Origin: Sphingobacteriales bacterium 50-39
GTDB taxonomy: Bacteria > Bacteroidota > Bacteroidia > Chitinophagales > Chitinophagaceae
Length of the DNA: 64,000 nt
Direction of reading: 5' to 3'
Assembly: GCA_001898505.1 (NCBI GenBank)
Contig: MKTZ01000008.1
Span: 1 to 64,000, forward strand
This document shows, one piece after another, positions 8,307-17,402 of the stretch (position 1 is its first letter; each line of letters begins with the position of its first letter). Below the pieces are notes generated by a model that worked only from the letters and a program-made list of their open reading frames with translations, had not been told where the DNA came from and searched no databases. The translations under genes and the position numbers were made by a program.

Positions 8307-9587
8307 ATGAATATTTTACTGTTAGGCTCCGGAGGCCGGGAGCATGCGCTGGCGTGGAAGCTCGTCAGCAGCCCCCTCTGTACTTCCCTGTTCATTGCAC
8401 CTGGCAACCCCGGGACGGCCCAGTGCGGCACCAATGTCGACCTTTCACCCGTGGATTTTGAAGGCGTCAAAAAGTTCTGCTCCAAACAGCAGATAGGTTT
8501 GGTCATAGTCGGACCTGAGGAGCCCCTGGTAAAAGGGATCGTCGACTATTTCGCGGCCGATGCGGCGTTGAAGGAGATACCTGTTGTCGGTCCGTCGGCA
8601 AAGGGCGCCCTGCTGGAAGGCAGCAAAGCTTTTTCAAAGAAATTCATGCAACGTCATGGGATCCCTACTGCCGCCTACCGGGAATTCAACCTGGACAATT
8701 ATTCGGAAGGGATCTCCTACTTGCAGCAGCATTCGCTACCCATTGTACTAAAGGCCGATGGATTGGCTGCAGGCAAGGGGGTGGTCATCTGTCAAAGTCA
8801 TATCGAGGCTGTGGCCGAGTTCGAGCTGATGCTGCAGGGTAATAAGTTTGGAGAGGCAGGCAGCAAGGTGGTCGTGGAGGAGTTCCTGTATGGCATTGAA
8901 ATGTCTGTTTTTGTGCTGACGGATGGGAAAAACTTTGTGATCCTGCCGGAAGCAAAGGATTACAAGCGGGTGGGAGAGGGTGATAAAGGTCCTAATACGG
9001 GGGGTATGGGTGCTGTCAGCCCCGTACCTTTTGCAGACGACGCTTTTATGGCCAAGATAACCCAGCGGATCATCAAGCCCACCGTGGAGGGTATGACCAA
9101 AGAGAACATCGACTATAAGGGCTTTATCTTTATCGGCATCATTAAGGTAAAGGATGAGCCCATGGTCATCGAATACAATTGCCGGATGGGCGACCCCGAG
9201 ACGGAGGTGGTGATGCCCCGTCTGAAGAACGACCTGGTAGAGCTTTTCCAGGCCGTAGCGGAACAGCGGCTGGACAAGGTCCGGATCGAGATGGACCCGC
9301 GCATTGCCTGTACCATTGTGGCCGTCAGCGGCGGCTACCCGGGAAGCTATGAAAAAGGCTATCCGATCAGCGGGCTGGAAGAGCCATTGCCCTCCGACAG
9401 CCTGATATTTCATGCCGGCACCAAAGAGGATAATGGGCAGGTGGTCACCAGCGGGGGGCGTGTGCTTTGTGTCACTTCTTTTGCCGAGACGGTTTATGAG
9501 GCCGTCGACAAATCGAGGGATGTGCTGGAAAAGCTATATTTCGAAGGGATATACTATCGGCGGGACATTGGCTACGAATTCCTCTAA
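8307..9587 (+). CDS. purD: Phosphoribosylamine-glycine ligase (GAR synthetase)
   Basis: It catalyses ATP-dependent joining of phosphoribosylamine and glycine in step 2 of de novo purine synthesis. The 426-residue length fits PurD. Visible elements are the N-terminal MNILLLGSGGREHALAWKL, the P-loop-like LVIVGPEEPLVKGI, and the ATP-grasp core with LKADGLAAGKGVVI and VVEEFLYGIEMSVFVLTDG. The glycine-rich PNTGGMGAVSPVP and the metal-binding EYNCRMGDPETEVVMPRL are also present. It is followed 42 bp later by the tryptophan dioxygenase gene on the same strand, which may be co-transcribed. Confidence 0.96.
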   Translation: MNILLLGSGGREHALAWKLVSSPLCTSLFIAPGNPGTAQCGTNVDLSPVDFEGVKKFCSKQQIGLVIVGPEEPLVKGIVDYFAADAALKEIPVVGPSAKGALLEGSKAFSKKFMQRHGIPTAAYREFNLDNYSEGISYLQQHSLPIVLKADGLAAGKGVVICQSHIEAVAEFELMLQGNKFGEAGSKVVVEEFLYGIEMSVFVLTDGKNFVILPEAKDYKRVGEGDKGPNTGGMGAVSPVPFADDAFMAKITQRIIKPTVEGMTKENIDYKGFIFIGIIKVKDEPMVIEYNCRMGDPETEVVMPRLKNDLVELFQAVAEQRLDKVRIEMDPRIACTIVAVSGGYPGSYEKGYPISGLEEPLPSDSLIFHAGTKEDNGQVVTSGGRVLCVTSFAETVYEAVDKSRDVLEKLYFEGIYYRRDIGYEFL

Positions 9588-9629
9588 GCGGACCTGCGAC
9601 GATCAAATAAAACCTACTCCATTAATTAT

Positions 9630-10688
9630 ATGTCTAACGAAGTCCACTACGGCGATTACCTGCAACTGGACAAGATCCTGGGCGCGCAGGATCCTGAAAG
9701 TCTCCGGAAGGGCGGGCTGGCCCACGATGAGATGCTGTTTATCGTCATTCATCAGGCGTATGAGCTTTGGTTCAAGCAACTGCTGTTCGAGACGGATTCC
9801 GTTATCGACATCATGAGAGAGCCCCTGAATGACAATTCCCCGGAACTACAGATCGTTGTTCACCGGCTGGCCCGTTGCGGGACCATTCTGAAGGTGCTGG
9901 TGCACCAGATCGATGTCATGGAGACCATGACCCCTATGGATTTTCTGGATTTCCGCGATATGCTCCGGCCCGCCAGTGGCTTTCAAAGCTGGCAGTTCAA
10001 GCTGCTGGAAGCCCGTCTGGGACTCAAATATGAGCATCGCTATGCTCAGCAGTATTATGTATCTCAACTGCGGCAACCTGAAATAGACATCATCAAGCAG
10101 GCTGAAAAGGACAGCTCCCTGCTTGAACTGGTGAATAAATGGCTGGAGCGGATGCCATTTTTCCGATTGCCTGCCGATGGACCTGTCCCCGGCGCCTCCT
10201 CCACCCCTCCGCAAGATCATGGGATCGCTTTTTGGGCGGGCTATAGACAACGTTACCTGGAGTCTTTGGCCGACAATGAAAAAAACAACCTTCCCCTTTT
10301 CGACAGGATATTCTTCGGGGGGCCCTCACCGGATGGCCCATTCGCTGAAAACCGTCAGCTTTCCCCTTCCGCCTGTCGGGCTGCGTTATTTATTATGCTT
10401 TATAGAGGATACCCTATTCTACAGCTGCCTTTCCAGGTATTGAATCAACTTTTGGAGATCGATGAGCAGCTCAGCACCTGGCGCTATCGTCACATGAGTA
10501 TGGTCCAAAGAATGATCGGAACCCGTGTCGGGACTGGCGGGAGCACTGGTAAGGACTATCTCAGCGCCGCCCTGCTCAAGCACCATGTGTTCAAAGAGGT
10601 GGCGTCGCTTACCAGCTTTCTCATCGAAAGAAAGAGACTACCCCAGCTGGACGTGGAGATGGAGAAAAGGTTGGGTTTTGCGCGGTAA
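9630..10688 (+). CDS. kynA: Tryptophan 2,3-dioxygenase
   Basis: This haem enzyme opens the indole ring of L-tryptophan to N-formylkynurenine, the first step of kynurenine degradation or NAD synthesis. Family motifs are YGDYLQLDKILGAQ, HDEMLFIVIHQAYELWFKQL (substrate pocket), LDFRDMLRPASGFQSWQF, and WRYRHMSMVQRMIGTRVGTG, whose His is the proximal haem ligand, with the GTGGSTG loop closing the substrate. At 352 residues it is longer than proteobacterial enzymes (about 280), with an insertion around residues 185-245. No other kynurenine genes are nearby. Confidence 0.94.
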   Translation: MSNEVHYGDYLQLDKILGAQDPESLRKGGLAHDEMLFIVIHQAYELWFKQLLFETDSVIDIMREPLNDNSPELQIVVHRLARCGTILKVLVHQIDVMETMTPMDFLDFRDMLRPASGFQSWQFKLLEARLGLKYEHRYAQQYYVSQLRQPEIDIIKQAEKDSSLLELVNKWLERMPFFRLPADGPVPGASSTPPQDHGIAFWAGYRQRYLESLADNEKNNLPLFDRIFFGGPSPDGPFAENRQLSPSACRAALFIMLYRGYPILQLPFQVLNQLLEIDEQLSTWRYRHMSMVQRMIGTRVGTGGSTGKDYLSAALLKHHVFKEVASLTSFLIERKRLPQLDVEMEKRLGFAR

Positions 10689-10842
10689 TTGAAAAATTTA
10701 TGGAGAAGGAGTATATCAACATACGCAACTACAACTTTTTTCGTTTTGTACCTTGAGTTTTACCCTTTGAAGACAGTCTCCAAAAATAAATTTGGCAGTT
10801 AAGGTCCTGTGGAAAATAATCCGATGAATCAAGGGCTCCACC

Positions 10843-10873
10843 TTTGTAATTCAAATTATTTCCTTCAATTTTG
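10843..10873 (+). promoter_or_regulatory. Candidate promoter for mreBCD
   Basis: TTTG at 10843-10846, a 19-bp spacer and CAATTTTG at 10866-10873 (one mismatch to TAnnTTTG) fit the Bacteroidota promoter. The predicted transcript would have a leader of roughly 85 nt before mreB. The rest of the 10689-10965 gap shows no open frame I trust. Confidence 0.45.
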
Positions 10874-10965
10874 CTGTCCAGATGGAAGAGGGGATCGTCG
10901 GTAGCAGGCCGAGCGGCCCCGGGGCTAATATCGCCGAAATTCAAAAATCTGACCTTTATACTAAA

Positions 10966-11991
10966 ATGGGATTATTCAATTTCCTTACACAAGAAATAGC
11001 CATGGACTTGGGTACCGCCAATACCCTCATCATACATAACGATGAAATTGTGGTGAATGAACCCAGCATTGTAGCGCTGGATCGTAATAATCCAAAGACC
11101 GTGCTGGCAGTTGGCAAGCGAGCCCTGATGATGCATGAAAAGACGCATGAAAGCATCCGCACTGTAAGGCCGTTGAAGGACGGCGTTATTGCAGACTTCA
11201 ATGCTGCGGAGCTGATGATCCGGGAGATGATCAAGATGATCTATCCCAAGAAGCCTCTCTTTCCCCCCAGCTGGCGTATGATGATCTGTATCCCATCCAG
11301 CATCACCGAAGTGGAAAAAAGAGCTGTCCGGGACAGCGCCGAGCAGGCAGGGGCCAAGGAAGTATACCTGATACATGAGCCCATGGCAGCCGCCCTGGGT
11401 ATCGGCATCGATGTAGAAGAGCCCGTCGGTAATATGATCATCGATATTGGTGGCGGTACCACCGGTATCACCGTTATTGCCCTGGCTGGTATCGTTTGCG
11501 ACCAGTCCATCCGTATAGCGGGTGACGAATTTACGGCCGACATCATGGAAGCCCTCCGCCGATACCACTCGCTGCTGATCGGCGAGCGGACAGCTGAGCA
11601 GATAAAGATACAGATCGGCGCCGCCTTAAAGGACCTGGACAATCCCCCTGATGATATTCCTGTCAATGGACGGGACCTGGTTACGGGTATCCCTAAGCAG
11701 ATCATGGTCAGCTACCAGGAAATAGCCGAGGCGCTCGATAAAAGTATCTTCAAAATAGAAGAAGCTATTTTGAAAGCGCTGGAAACAACTCCGCCCGAGC
11801 TGGCCGGCGATATCTACCGCCGGGGCCTGTACCTCACCGGAGGTGGCGCTTTGCTTCGCGGACTGGACAAGCGTCTCAGCCAGAAGATCAAATTACCCGT
11901 GCATATTGCCGACGATCCGCTGAAAAGCGTGGTCCGGGGTACAGGTATCGCCCTGAAAAACTACGACCGTTATCCCTTTGTCATGCGATAA
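10966..11991 (+). CDS. mreB: Rod shape-determining protein MreB (bacterial actin)
   Basis: MreB filaments at the inner face of the cytoplasmic membrane guide the elongasome. The start at 10966 gives the canonical MGLFNFLTQEIAMDLGTANT, with the amphipathic membrane-binding helix and the phosphate-1 loop. An in-frame upstream extension from 10882 has no family support. Other actin-fold motifs are VVNEPSIVAL, the phosphate-2 region NMIIDIGGGTTGITVIALAG and the adenosine region LTGGGALLRGLDKRL. The length of 341 residues is normal. It heads mreB-mreC-mreD, followed by mrdA and rodA. Confidence 0.96.
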   Translation: MGLFNFLTQEIAMDLGTANTLIIHNDEIVVNEPSIVALDRNNPKTVLAVGKRALMMHEKTHESIRTVRPLKDGVIADFNAAELMIREMIKMIYPKKPLFPPSWRMMICIPSSITEVEKRAVRDSAEQAGAKEVYLIHEPMAAALGIGIDVEEPVGNMIIDIGGGTTGITVIALAGIVCDQSIRIAGDEFTADIMEALRRYHSLLIGERTAEQIKIQIGAALKDLDNPPDDIPVNGRDLVTGIPKQIMVSYQEIAEALDKSIFKIEEAILKALETTPPELAGDIYRRGLYLTGGGALLRGLDKRLSQKIKLPVHIADDPLKSVVRGTGIALKNYDRYPFVMR

Positions 11992-12046
11992 GGGGCGCCG
12001 GCCGGCTTAAAACCAGAACCAGAACTCCGAAATAAACTACACAGCG

Positions 12047-12904
12047 GTGCGTAACGTTTTTCTCTTCATCAGAAGGCATTTTAACTTCCTCTTCTTCCTG
12101 GTGTTGCAGATAATAGCTCTTTCCTTTCTCTATCGCTATAACAAGTTCCATGAAGCCGCTTTTATGAATGTCAGTACGGAGCTTACCGGCAGGATCAACG
12201 AGAAATACAATGGCATCGAATACTATTTCCAGCTCAAAAAGACCAATGAGGCCCTGGTAAAAGAAAATACCAATCTTCGCCAGCTGCTGAAGGATAATTA
12301 CGAAGCTCCTGATTCTCTCCGGAGACTGATCATGGATACCATTAAGGTGGACTCAGGGCGGAGTATCCTGAAATATACCTTTATGGAGGCAAAGGTAGTC
12401 AGCAGCAGCACTCAGCTGAAGCAGCCTAATTTTCTGACCATCCATCGTGGTTTTGCCCAGGGAGTTCGTCCGAATATGGGGGTAATGGGTCCCCAGGGTA
12501 TCGTAGGCTCTGTCGTCAATGTCAGCGAGAATTTCGCCACTGTCATGAGCATGCTTCATCCTCAATTCAAAGTGGTGGTCAAATTGAAAAATGGAGGAGA
12601 AAGGGGCACCATCGAGTGGGATGGGCTCAGCGTTCTTTTTGTCACCCTGAAGGATATTCCTAAAAGCGCCAAGGTCGCAAAAGGTGATACCATTCTTACC
12701 AGCCAGACCTCTTCCCTCTTCCCCGCCAACCTTATGGTAGGCACCGTCTATGACATTGTACCGGATAATACCAGTAATTTTTATACGCTGAAGGTGCGAC
12801 CGGCGACAAACTTCTTTAATATTGAATATGCGTATGTTATAACAAATACGCAATATGACGAGCAACGACGTATAGAGGATTCTACACGTAAAAAAGTACA
12901 ATGA
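12047..12904 (+). CDS. mreC: Rod shape-determining protein MreC
   Basis: This bitopic periplasmic scaffold links MreB filaments to MreD, RodA and PBP2. It starts at GTG 12047, giving a short cytoplasmic N-terminus, one membrane helix (about residues 9-27, FNFLFFLVLQIIALSFLY), and a coiled coil around residues 50-90. Two beta-barrel subdomains follow, with the conserved VMGPQGIVGSVVNVS and FPANLMVGTVYDI. The length of 285 residues is typical. Its stop overlaps the mreD start by 4 bp (ATGA), implying translational coupling. Confidence 0.92.
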   Translation: MRNVFLFIRRHFNFLFFLVLQIIALSFLYRYNKFHEAAFMNVSTELTGRINEKYNGIEYYFQLKKTNEALVKENTNLRQLLKDNYEAPDSLRRLIMDTIKVDSGRSILKYTFMEAKVVSSSTQLKQPNFLTIHRGFAQGVRPNMGVMGPQGIVGSVVNVSENFATVMSMLHPQFKVVVKLKNGGERGTIEWDGLSVLFVTLKDIPKSAKVAKGDTILTSQTSSLFPANLMVGTVYDIVPDNTSNFYTLKVRPATNFFNIEYAYVITNTQYDEQRRIEDSTRKKVQ

Positions 12905-13434
12905 GCGAGCTGCTGAAAAATACGATCCGATTTATTTTATTCATCCTGGTACAGGTATTTATTCTTTTTAAGATGCCTCCCCTGCACCGGTTTATCACTC
13001 CCTACCTTTATTATTTATATATCCTTTGGCTGCCTTTTAGCCTCTCCAGGGCGGGTCTTACCCTGGTAGGCTTTATTTTTGGCCTTTGTCTGGATTATTT
13101 TAGTAAGACCCCCGGTCTTCACGCTGCTGCCTGTACGCTGATCGCTTATGTCAGGCCCTTCGTGATCGGATTGCTTATATCACAAGAGGGCGCCGATAAG
13201 AACTATATATCTCCTTCTATTGTTAGTATGGGATGGGCTCCCTATGCCACTTATGTCCTCGTCCTGACACTTTTGCATCATACCTGGCTCGTATTGCTGG
13301 AATGGATGAGCTTTGGGTCATTCCTGTATTTTCTGGGGAAGGTGATAGCTTCGACGGCTGTCAGTTTATTGCTGGTGCTGCTGACGGAACTGTTGTTCTT
13401 CCGCAAACAGAAATTCAGGACAAATACCATTTGA
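12901..13434 (+). CDS. mreD: Rod shape-determining protein MreD
   Basis: This 177-residue inner-membrane protein has about five predicted transmembrane helices and almost no soluble part. It is assigned to MreD by position directly after mreC (4-bp overlap), size, and the family-like segment GLTLVGFIFGLCLDYFSKTPG. MreD stabilises the MreC-PBP2-RodA elongation complex. Its stop codon lies in the first hairpin of the structured mreD-mrdA intergenic region. Confidence 0.88.
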   Translation: MSELLKNTIRFILFILVQVFILFKMPPLHRFITPYLYYLYILWLPFSLSRAGLTLVGFIFGLCLDYFSKTPGLHAAACTLIAYVRPFVIGLLISQEGADKNYISPSIVSMGWAPYATYVLVLTLLHHTWLVLLEWMSFGSFLYFLGKVIASTAVSLLLVLLTELLFFRKQKFRTNTI

Positions 13435-13570
13435 CAACCACAGGTTGTCGCCGCAACCGAGCGTAGCGAAGGTTGTGAAAGTAACCGAGGTACGAAGGTT
13501 ACGAACGAGGAAGACCGTGTCGAAGCAGGTCTGACGAAGTTCTGAGTGAGAGCCCGGAGGTCCGGCGAAG
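13433..13570. repeat. Array of short hairpins with varying arms between mreD and mrdA
   Basis: Five adjacent inverted repeats occupy the first part of this gene-free interval. They are GACAACC/GGTTGTC (13433-13449), CGCAACC/GGTTGTG (13452-13477), GTAACC/GGTTAC (13481-13502), AGACC/GGTCT (13512-13532) and CCGGA/TCCGG (13554-13565). The loops share GAG..CGAAG-like sequence, and CGAAG recurs at 13467, 13493, 13521, 13535 and 13566. The arms differ but remain complementary, which points to conservation of structure rather than sequence. I cannot say whether the structure acts as RNA or DNA. Confidence 0.6.
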
Positions 13571-13583
13571 TTCCAATCATTAG

Positions 13584-13636
13584 ATATTACGTTCCCAGGA
13601 TGAAAATTTTTTACCAGAATCCTGGGAAAGTAATAT
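13584..13636. other. Long perfect-arm hairpin in the mreD-mrdA gap
   Basis: ATATTAC (13584-13590) plus TTCCCAGGAT (13592-13601) pairs with ATCCTGGGAA (13619-13628) plus GTAATAT (13630-13636). Only the G/A pair at 13591/13629 is mismatched. The 18-position stem encloses a 17-base A/T-rich loop. It lacks a following T-run, so a simple terminator is unlikely. It could be an RNA processing or protection element, or a mobile palindrome. Confidence 0.65.
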
Positions 13637-13744
13637 GAATTGTATTGCCGTCAGCGTTAATATGCCGTACTTTGTAGCGCGTTGAGCGTTCCTTGGATCT
13701 CCGCGGACCAACAGTACGCTGGCCGAAGGCCCATCATTAGACGT

Positions 13745-13788
13745 GCACCGGGGATGGGTTATTTTGGTGTGTAAGCCATACCCGGTGC
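13745..13788. other. Hairpin immediately upstream of mrdA
   Basis: CACCGGGGATGG (13746-13757) pairs with CCATACCCGGTG (13776-13787) at 11 of 12 positions around an 18-base loop, and G13745 pairs with C13788. It ends 7 bases before the mrdA ATG, so in RNA it would cover the ribosome-binding region or abut it. A translational control role is possible but unproven. Confidence 0.55.
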
Positions 13789-13795
13789 TCACTTT

Positions 13796-16021
13796 ATGCC
13801 TGTATTTAACCAATCCCGTAGCAATATCATCCGCCTGATCTTCGCGGGAATGTTCCTGATCATTGCGGCACAATTATTCCACCTGCAAATCGTCTCTAAA
13901 AAGTATCAGCAGCAGGCGCAGGAGAATGCCCTCTTCCGGAAGAGCATCTATCCTTCCCGTGGGATCATTTACGACAGGAAAGGAAGAGCTATTCTCAATA
14001 ACACCATTCTATACGACCTGATGGTCACCCCTGGCCAGGTAAAAAATATCGATACTGCCTATTTATGCCAGCTGGTGGGGATCGATACGACTGAATTCCG
14101 CCATCGGGTGCTGGATGCGAGGATCAAGAACGGACCTTTCCGGCCCACCATTTTCGAGGACCTGCTGCCGCCGGATATGTATGCGCGGCTGGAGGAGAAT
14201 ATCTGGAAATTCCCCGGCTTCAACCTGCAGGAACGTCCTATCAGGGTATATCCTTTTAACGCGGCTGCCCATATCATGGGATATGTAGGGGAGGTGGATT
14301 CTTCCATCCTGCGGAGATCGAATAATTTCTATCAGCTGGGTGACTATGTAGGAAGGTCCGGTCTCGAGCAGTATTATGAAAAAGCGCTGATGGGGCAGCG
14401 GGGTATCGAGTTCTGGATAAAGGATAATAAGAACAGACTTGTAAATCATTATCAGGACAAGAGCCTGGATACGCCTGCTATTGCCGGTAAGAACCTGCGC
14501 ACCTACCTGGATATCGACCTGCAGCAATTGGCCGAACGGCTGCTGTCTGGCAAGACAGGCGCCATCGTTGCCCTGGAGCCTTCTACGGGCGGCATTCTCG
14601 CCATGGCTTCAGGACCCAACTATGATCCAAATTCCCTGACCGGTCCTGACAAGCAAACCAACTATGCCCGCCTGGCCTTAGATGTCTCCAGTCCTATGCT
14701 CAACCGTGCCATCAAGGGGCAATATCCGGCCGGGAGTACTTATAAACCTATCGGCGCCCTCATAGGCCTGGATGAAGGCGTGATCACCCCTGCCAGCGGT
14801 ATTTCCTGTCTGGGTGCTTATTTAGCATGCACCAAGCCGGTGAAATGCGATGAGAAAGTTCCGGGTCATGCGGCCAATCTTCGGCTGGCCATTGCTCATA
14901 GCTGCAACTCCTTTTTCTGCAATACGTTCCGGCTGACGATAGACAATCCGGAATATCGCAGCACCCGCAAGGGGTTGATGAAATGGAAGGAATATGTCAA
15001 TGCCTTTGGGCTGGGTCACCGTATCGGTGTCGACCTGCCCAGTGAAGATGGCGGCAATATACCCGATACGACTGCCTATGACAAGGACTACAACAGGAAC
15101 TGGAATTCCTGTTCCATGGTGACGCTGGGTATTGGGCAGGACAAAATGAATGTAACTCCCCTGCAAATGGCCAATGCCATGTGTATCGTCGCCAACAAGG
15201 GGTATTATTATACGCCTCATTTTGTAAAGAGCATCGATGACGCTCAGGGAGCTGATTCTATCCTCAGCAAATACCACGTGAAGCACGAGCCCGTTACCCA
15301 TATATCCGATGATGTTTTTAATGTGGTGCAGAGCGGTATGCAGGATGTGATCGAGATCGGAACAGGACGTCCTGCGCGGATACCCGGCATCACGATGTGC
15401 GGTAAGACAGGTACGGCCGAGAACAAGCAGCGCATCGACGGACGTACCCTGAAATTGCATAACCACTCCTGGTTTGTATGTTTTGCTCCGCGGGAGAATC
15501 CTAAGATCGCTGTGGCTGTTATTGTGGAGAATGGTGGATATGGAGGCACCTGGGCTGCACCCATTGCCTCGATGATCGTGGAGAAATACCTGAATGATAC
15601 GCTGCGGAACGAGCGGCTTCCTGAAGTAAACAGGATTGCCGGCAGCAATATGATGCCCAAATATCTTGTGCGTGTGCAATTCAGGACGGACTCCATGCGG
15701 GCTGCGGATTATGCAAACCAGACGGGTGATAGCGCAAGGTTGTTGAAATATATAGATAAGGCCAACCGCGCCATGCTGCTGGATACAGTGGATGGTTCGA
15801 GAAGCCCTTTGTTGGCCGCCATACGGAAAATGCCGAACCTCAAACCTTTGACGCCCAGGGTGACGGCTGCGCCTACACCTGCTGCGCCTGCGCAGAAGCC
15901 AGATAGCGGCGGACATGTTCCGGCATTGGATACATCGGCAATCCATGCTGTTCGGCATAAAGCAAAGGCGGACACCGTACAAAAACCATTGGATCAGAAG
16001 GGGGATTCAACGCAACGTTAA
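13796..16021 (+). CDS. mrdA: Penicillin-binding protein 2 (elongasome transpeptidase)
   Basis: This class B PBP cross-links peptidoglycan during cell elongation. It has one N-terminal membrane anchor (about residues 12-30), a PBP dimerisation/pedestal domain (YPSRGIIYDRKGRAILNN, then YVGRSGLEQYYEKALMG) and a transpeptidase domain. The active-site motifs are S314-T-Y-K317, SCN (in AHSCNSFF) and KTG (in CGKTGTAEN). At 741 residues it exceeds the usual 600-650. A Pro/Ala-rich tail of about 60 residues (TPAAPAQKP and following) forms the C-terminus and is probably disordered in the periplasm. rodA begins 3 bp after its stop. Confidence 0.95.
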   Translation: MPVFNQSRSNIIRLIFAGMFLIIAAQLFHLQIVSKKYQQQAQENALFRKSIYPSRGIIYDRKGRAILNNTILYDLMVTPGQVKNIDTAYLCQLVGIDTTEFRHRVLDARIKNGPFRPTIFEDLLPPDMYARLEENIWKFPGFNLQERPIRVYPFNAAAHIMGYVGEVDSSILRRSNNFYQLGDYVGRSGLEQYYEKALMGQRGIEFWIKDNKNRLVNHYQDKSLDTPAIAGKNLRTYLDIDLQQLAERLLSGKTGAIVALEPSTGGILAMASGPNYDPNSLTGPDKQTNYARLALDVSSPMLNRAIKGQYPAGSTYKPIGALIGLDEGVITPASGISCLGAYLACTKPVKCDEKVPGHAANLRLAIAHSCNSFFCNTFRLTIDNPEYRSTRKGLMKWKEYVNAFGLGHRIGVDLPSEDGGNIPDTTAYDKDYNRNWNSCSMVTLGIGQDKMNVTPLQMANAMCIVANKGYYYTPHFVKSIDDAQGADSILSKYHVKHEPVTHISDDVFNVVQSGMQDVIEIGTGRPARIPGITMCGKTGTAENKQRIDGRTLKLHNHSWFVCFAPRENPKIAVAVIVENGGYGGTWAAPIASMIVEKYLNDTLRNERLPEVNRIAGSNMMPKYLVRVQFRTDSMRAADYANQTGDSARLLKYIDKANRAMLLDTVDGSRSPLLAAIRKMPNLKPLTPRVTAAPTPAAPAQKPDSGGHVPALDTSAIHAVRHKAKADTVQKPLDQKGDSTQR

Positions 16022-16023
16022 TT

Positions 16024-17370
16024 ATGAGCCAACGAAACCCTACCATATCAAAAGGTGTAGACTGGTCGCTCGTGTGGATCTGGGTGGTCCTGTGTCTCAT
16101 CGGTATCACCAGCATCTTTGCGGCTTCGTATCATGAAGGCGAGAATGTCATACAGGGGTTCATATCCCTTAAGACAGATTATAGCCGCCAGCTGCTGTTC
16201 TTTATTCTGTCCGGCGTGCTTGGCACCTTTATTCTCCTGACGGATAGTAAGTTTTTCACGGCTACGGCCAATCTGGGGTATGCCTTTGGTATTTTCCTGC
16301 TATTGCTGGTATTCCCTTTCCACTCCAGGGTAAAAGGTACTGAATCTATTATTCGGTTTGGAAGTGCCTTCCAGCTGCAGCCGGCTGATCTTTGCAAGCT
16401 ATTTGTGAATCTGGCGCTGGCGAAGTATTTGTCCCGTGTGGAGACTAATTTCTCCCGACCCCGAAGCCAGCTTATTGCTGCGACCATTGCCCTGGTGCCG
16501 GCTGCGATGAGTATCATGCAGCATGAGATGGGGCTCTCCCTTGTTTATTTTTCCTTTTTCCTGGTTATGTTCCGGGAAGGGCTGCCGCCTTCTGTACTGG
16601 TCATTGGTTTTTCATTTGCCGTGCTGGTGGTGGCGACATTGTTACTGGAGCCCAATACCCTGGCCATTATACTCACGTGTATAGCCTTGCTGGCTATCTA
16701 CATCATGCGGAGACAGGTCAAGCGCAATCGCAGCATTCTTTTCATGATCGTCGGCATCTGGTTTGTCTGTGTGGGCGTACAGCGGTTTGTCGTCCCTTTT
16801 GTCTTCGACCATGTGTTTCAGCCTTACCAGGTCAAGCGTATATATGACACCATCGGTAAGGACTATGTTCCAAAAGACCAGGCCGCCGAGGCATCTATCG
16901 AAAATGAGCAAAGGAAAAAAAGCAAGAGTGATAATAACTATAATGTCAAGCAGAGCAAGATTGCCATTGGTAGTGGAGGCCTTATCGGGAAAGGGCTGCT
17001 GAAAGGCACGCAGACCCGTTATGATTTCGTGCCTGAGCAGAAGACGGACTTTATCTTTTGCACCATCGGGGAAGGATTTGGTTTTTTGGGAAGCATTTTG
17101 TTCCTGGGTATCTATACGCTGCTGCTTATGCGGATCGTCACCATTGCCGAGCGACAGCGTAGTGTATTTAGCCGCTGCTATGCCTATGGGGTGGCCAGTG
17201 TCCTCTTCTTTCACATTGTTATCAATATTTGCATGACGGTGGGACTGGCTCCTGTCATCGGGATAACGCTGCCGTTCATCAGCTATGGGGGAACGAGTCT
17301 TCTAACCTTCAGTGTCATGCTTTTTATCCTGGTGCGTCTGGATGCCGATCGCCAGATGGTATTGAGATAG
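16024..17370 (+). CDS. rodA: Peptidoglycan glycosyltransferase RodA (SEDS family)
   Basis: RodA polymerises lipid II into glycan strands together with PBP2. It is a polytopic membrane protein with about ten helices. The conserved SEDS loop is YNVKQSKIAIGSGGLIGKG..., then QTRYDFVPEQKTDFIFCTIGEGFGF, whose Asp in the TDFIF segment is the catalytic candidate. ITLPFISYGGTSLL is the C-terminal signature. A charged insertion of about 20 residues (PKDQAAEASIENEQRKKSKSD region) precedes the loop relative to E. coli. The length is 448 residues. It is directly downstream of mrdA and surely co-transcribed with it. Confidence 0.95.
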   Translation: MSQRNPTISKGVDWSLVWIWVVLCLIGITSIFAASYHEGENVIQGFISLKTDYSRQLLFFILSGVLGTFILLTDSKFFTATANLGYAFGIFLLLLVFPFHSRVKGTESIIRFGSAFQLQPADLCKLFVNLALAKYLSRVETNFSRPRSQLIAATIALVPAAMSIMQHEMGLSLVYFSFFLVMFREGLPPSVLVIGFSFAVLVVATLLLEPNTLAIILTCIALLAIYIMRRQVKRNRSILFMIVGIWFVCVGVQRFVVPFVFDHVFQPYQVKRIYDTIGKDYVPKDQAAEASIENEQRKKSKSDNNYNVKQSKIAIGSGGLIGKGLLKGTQTRYDFVPEQKTDFIFCTIGEGFGFLGSILFLGIYTLLLMRIVTIAERQRSVFSRCYAYGVASVLFFHIVINICMTVGLAPVIGITLPFISYGGTSLLTFSVMLFILVRLDADRQMVLR

Positions 17371-17402
17371 ATCAGGACGGGCATAAGGCGTACCTTTGCA
17401 TT

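Noticed and set aside
13433-13570. Repeat array as a CRISPR
   Set aside because: Repeat units are short, differ in sequence and lack uniform spacers, and no cas genes are present. The arms covary as hairpins instead.
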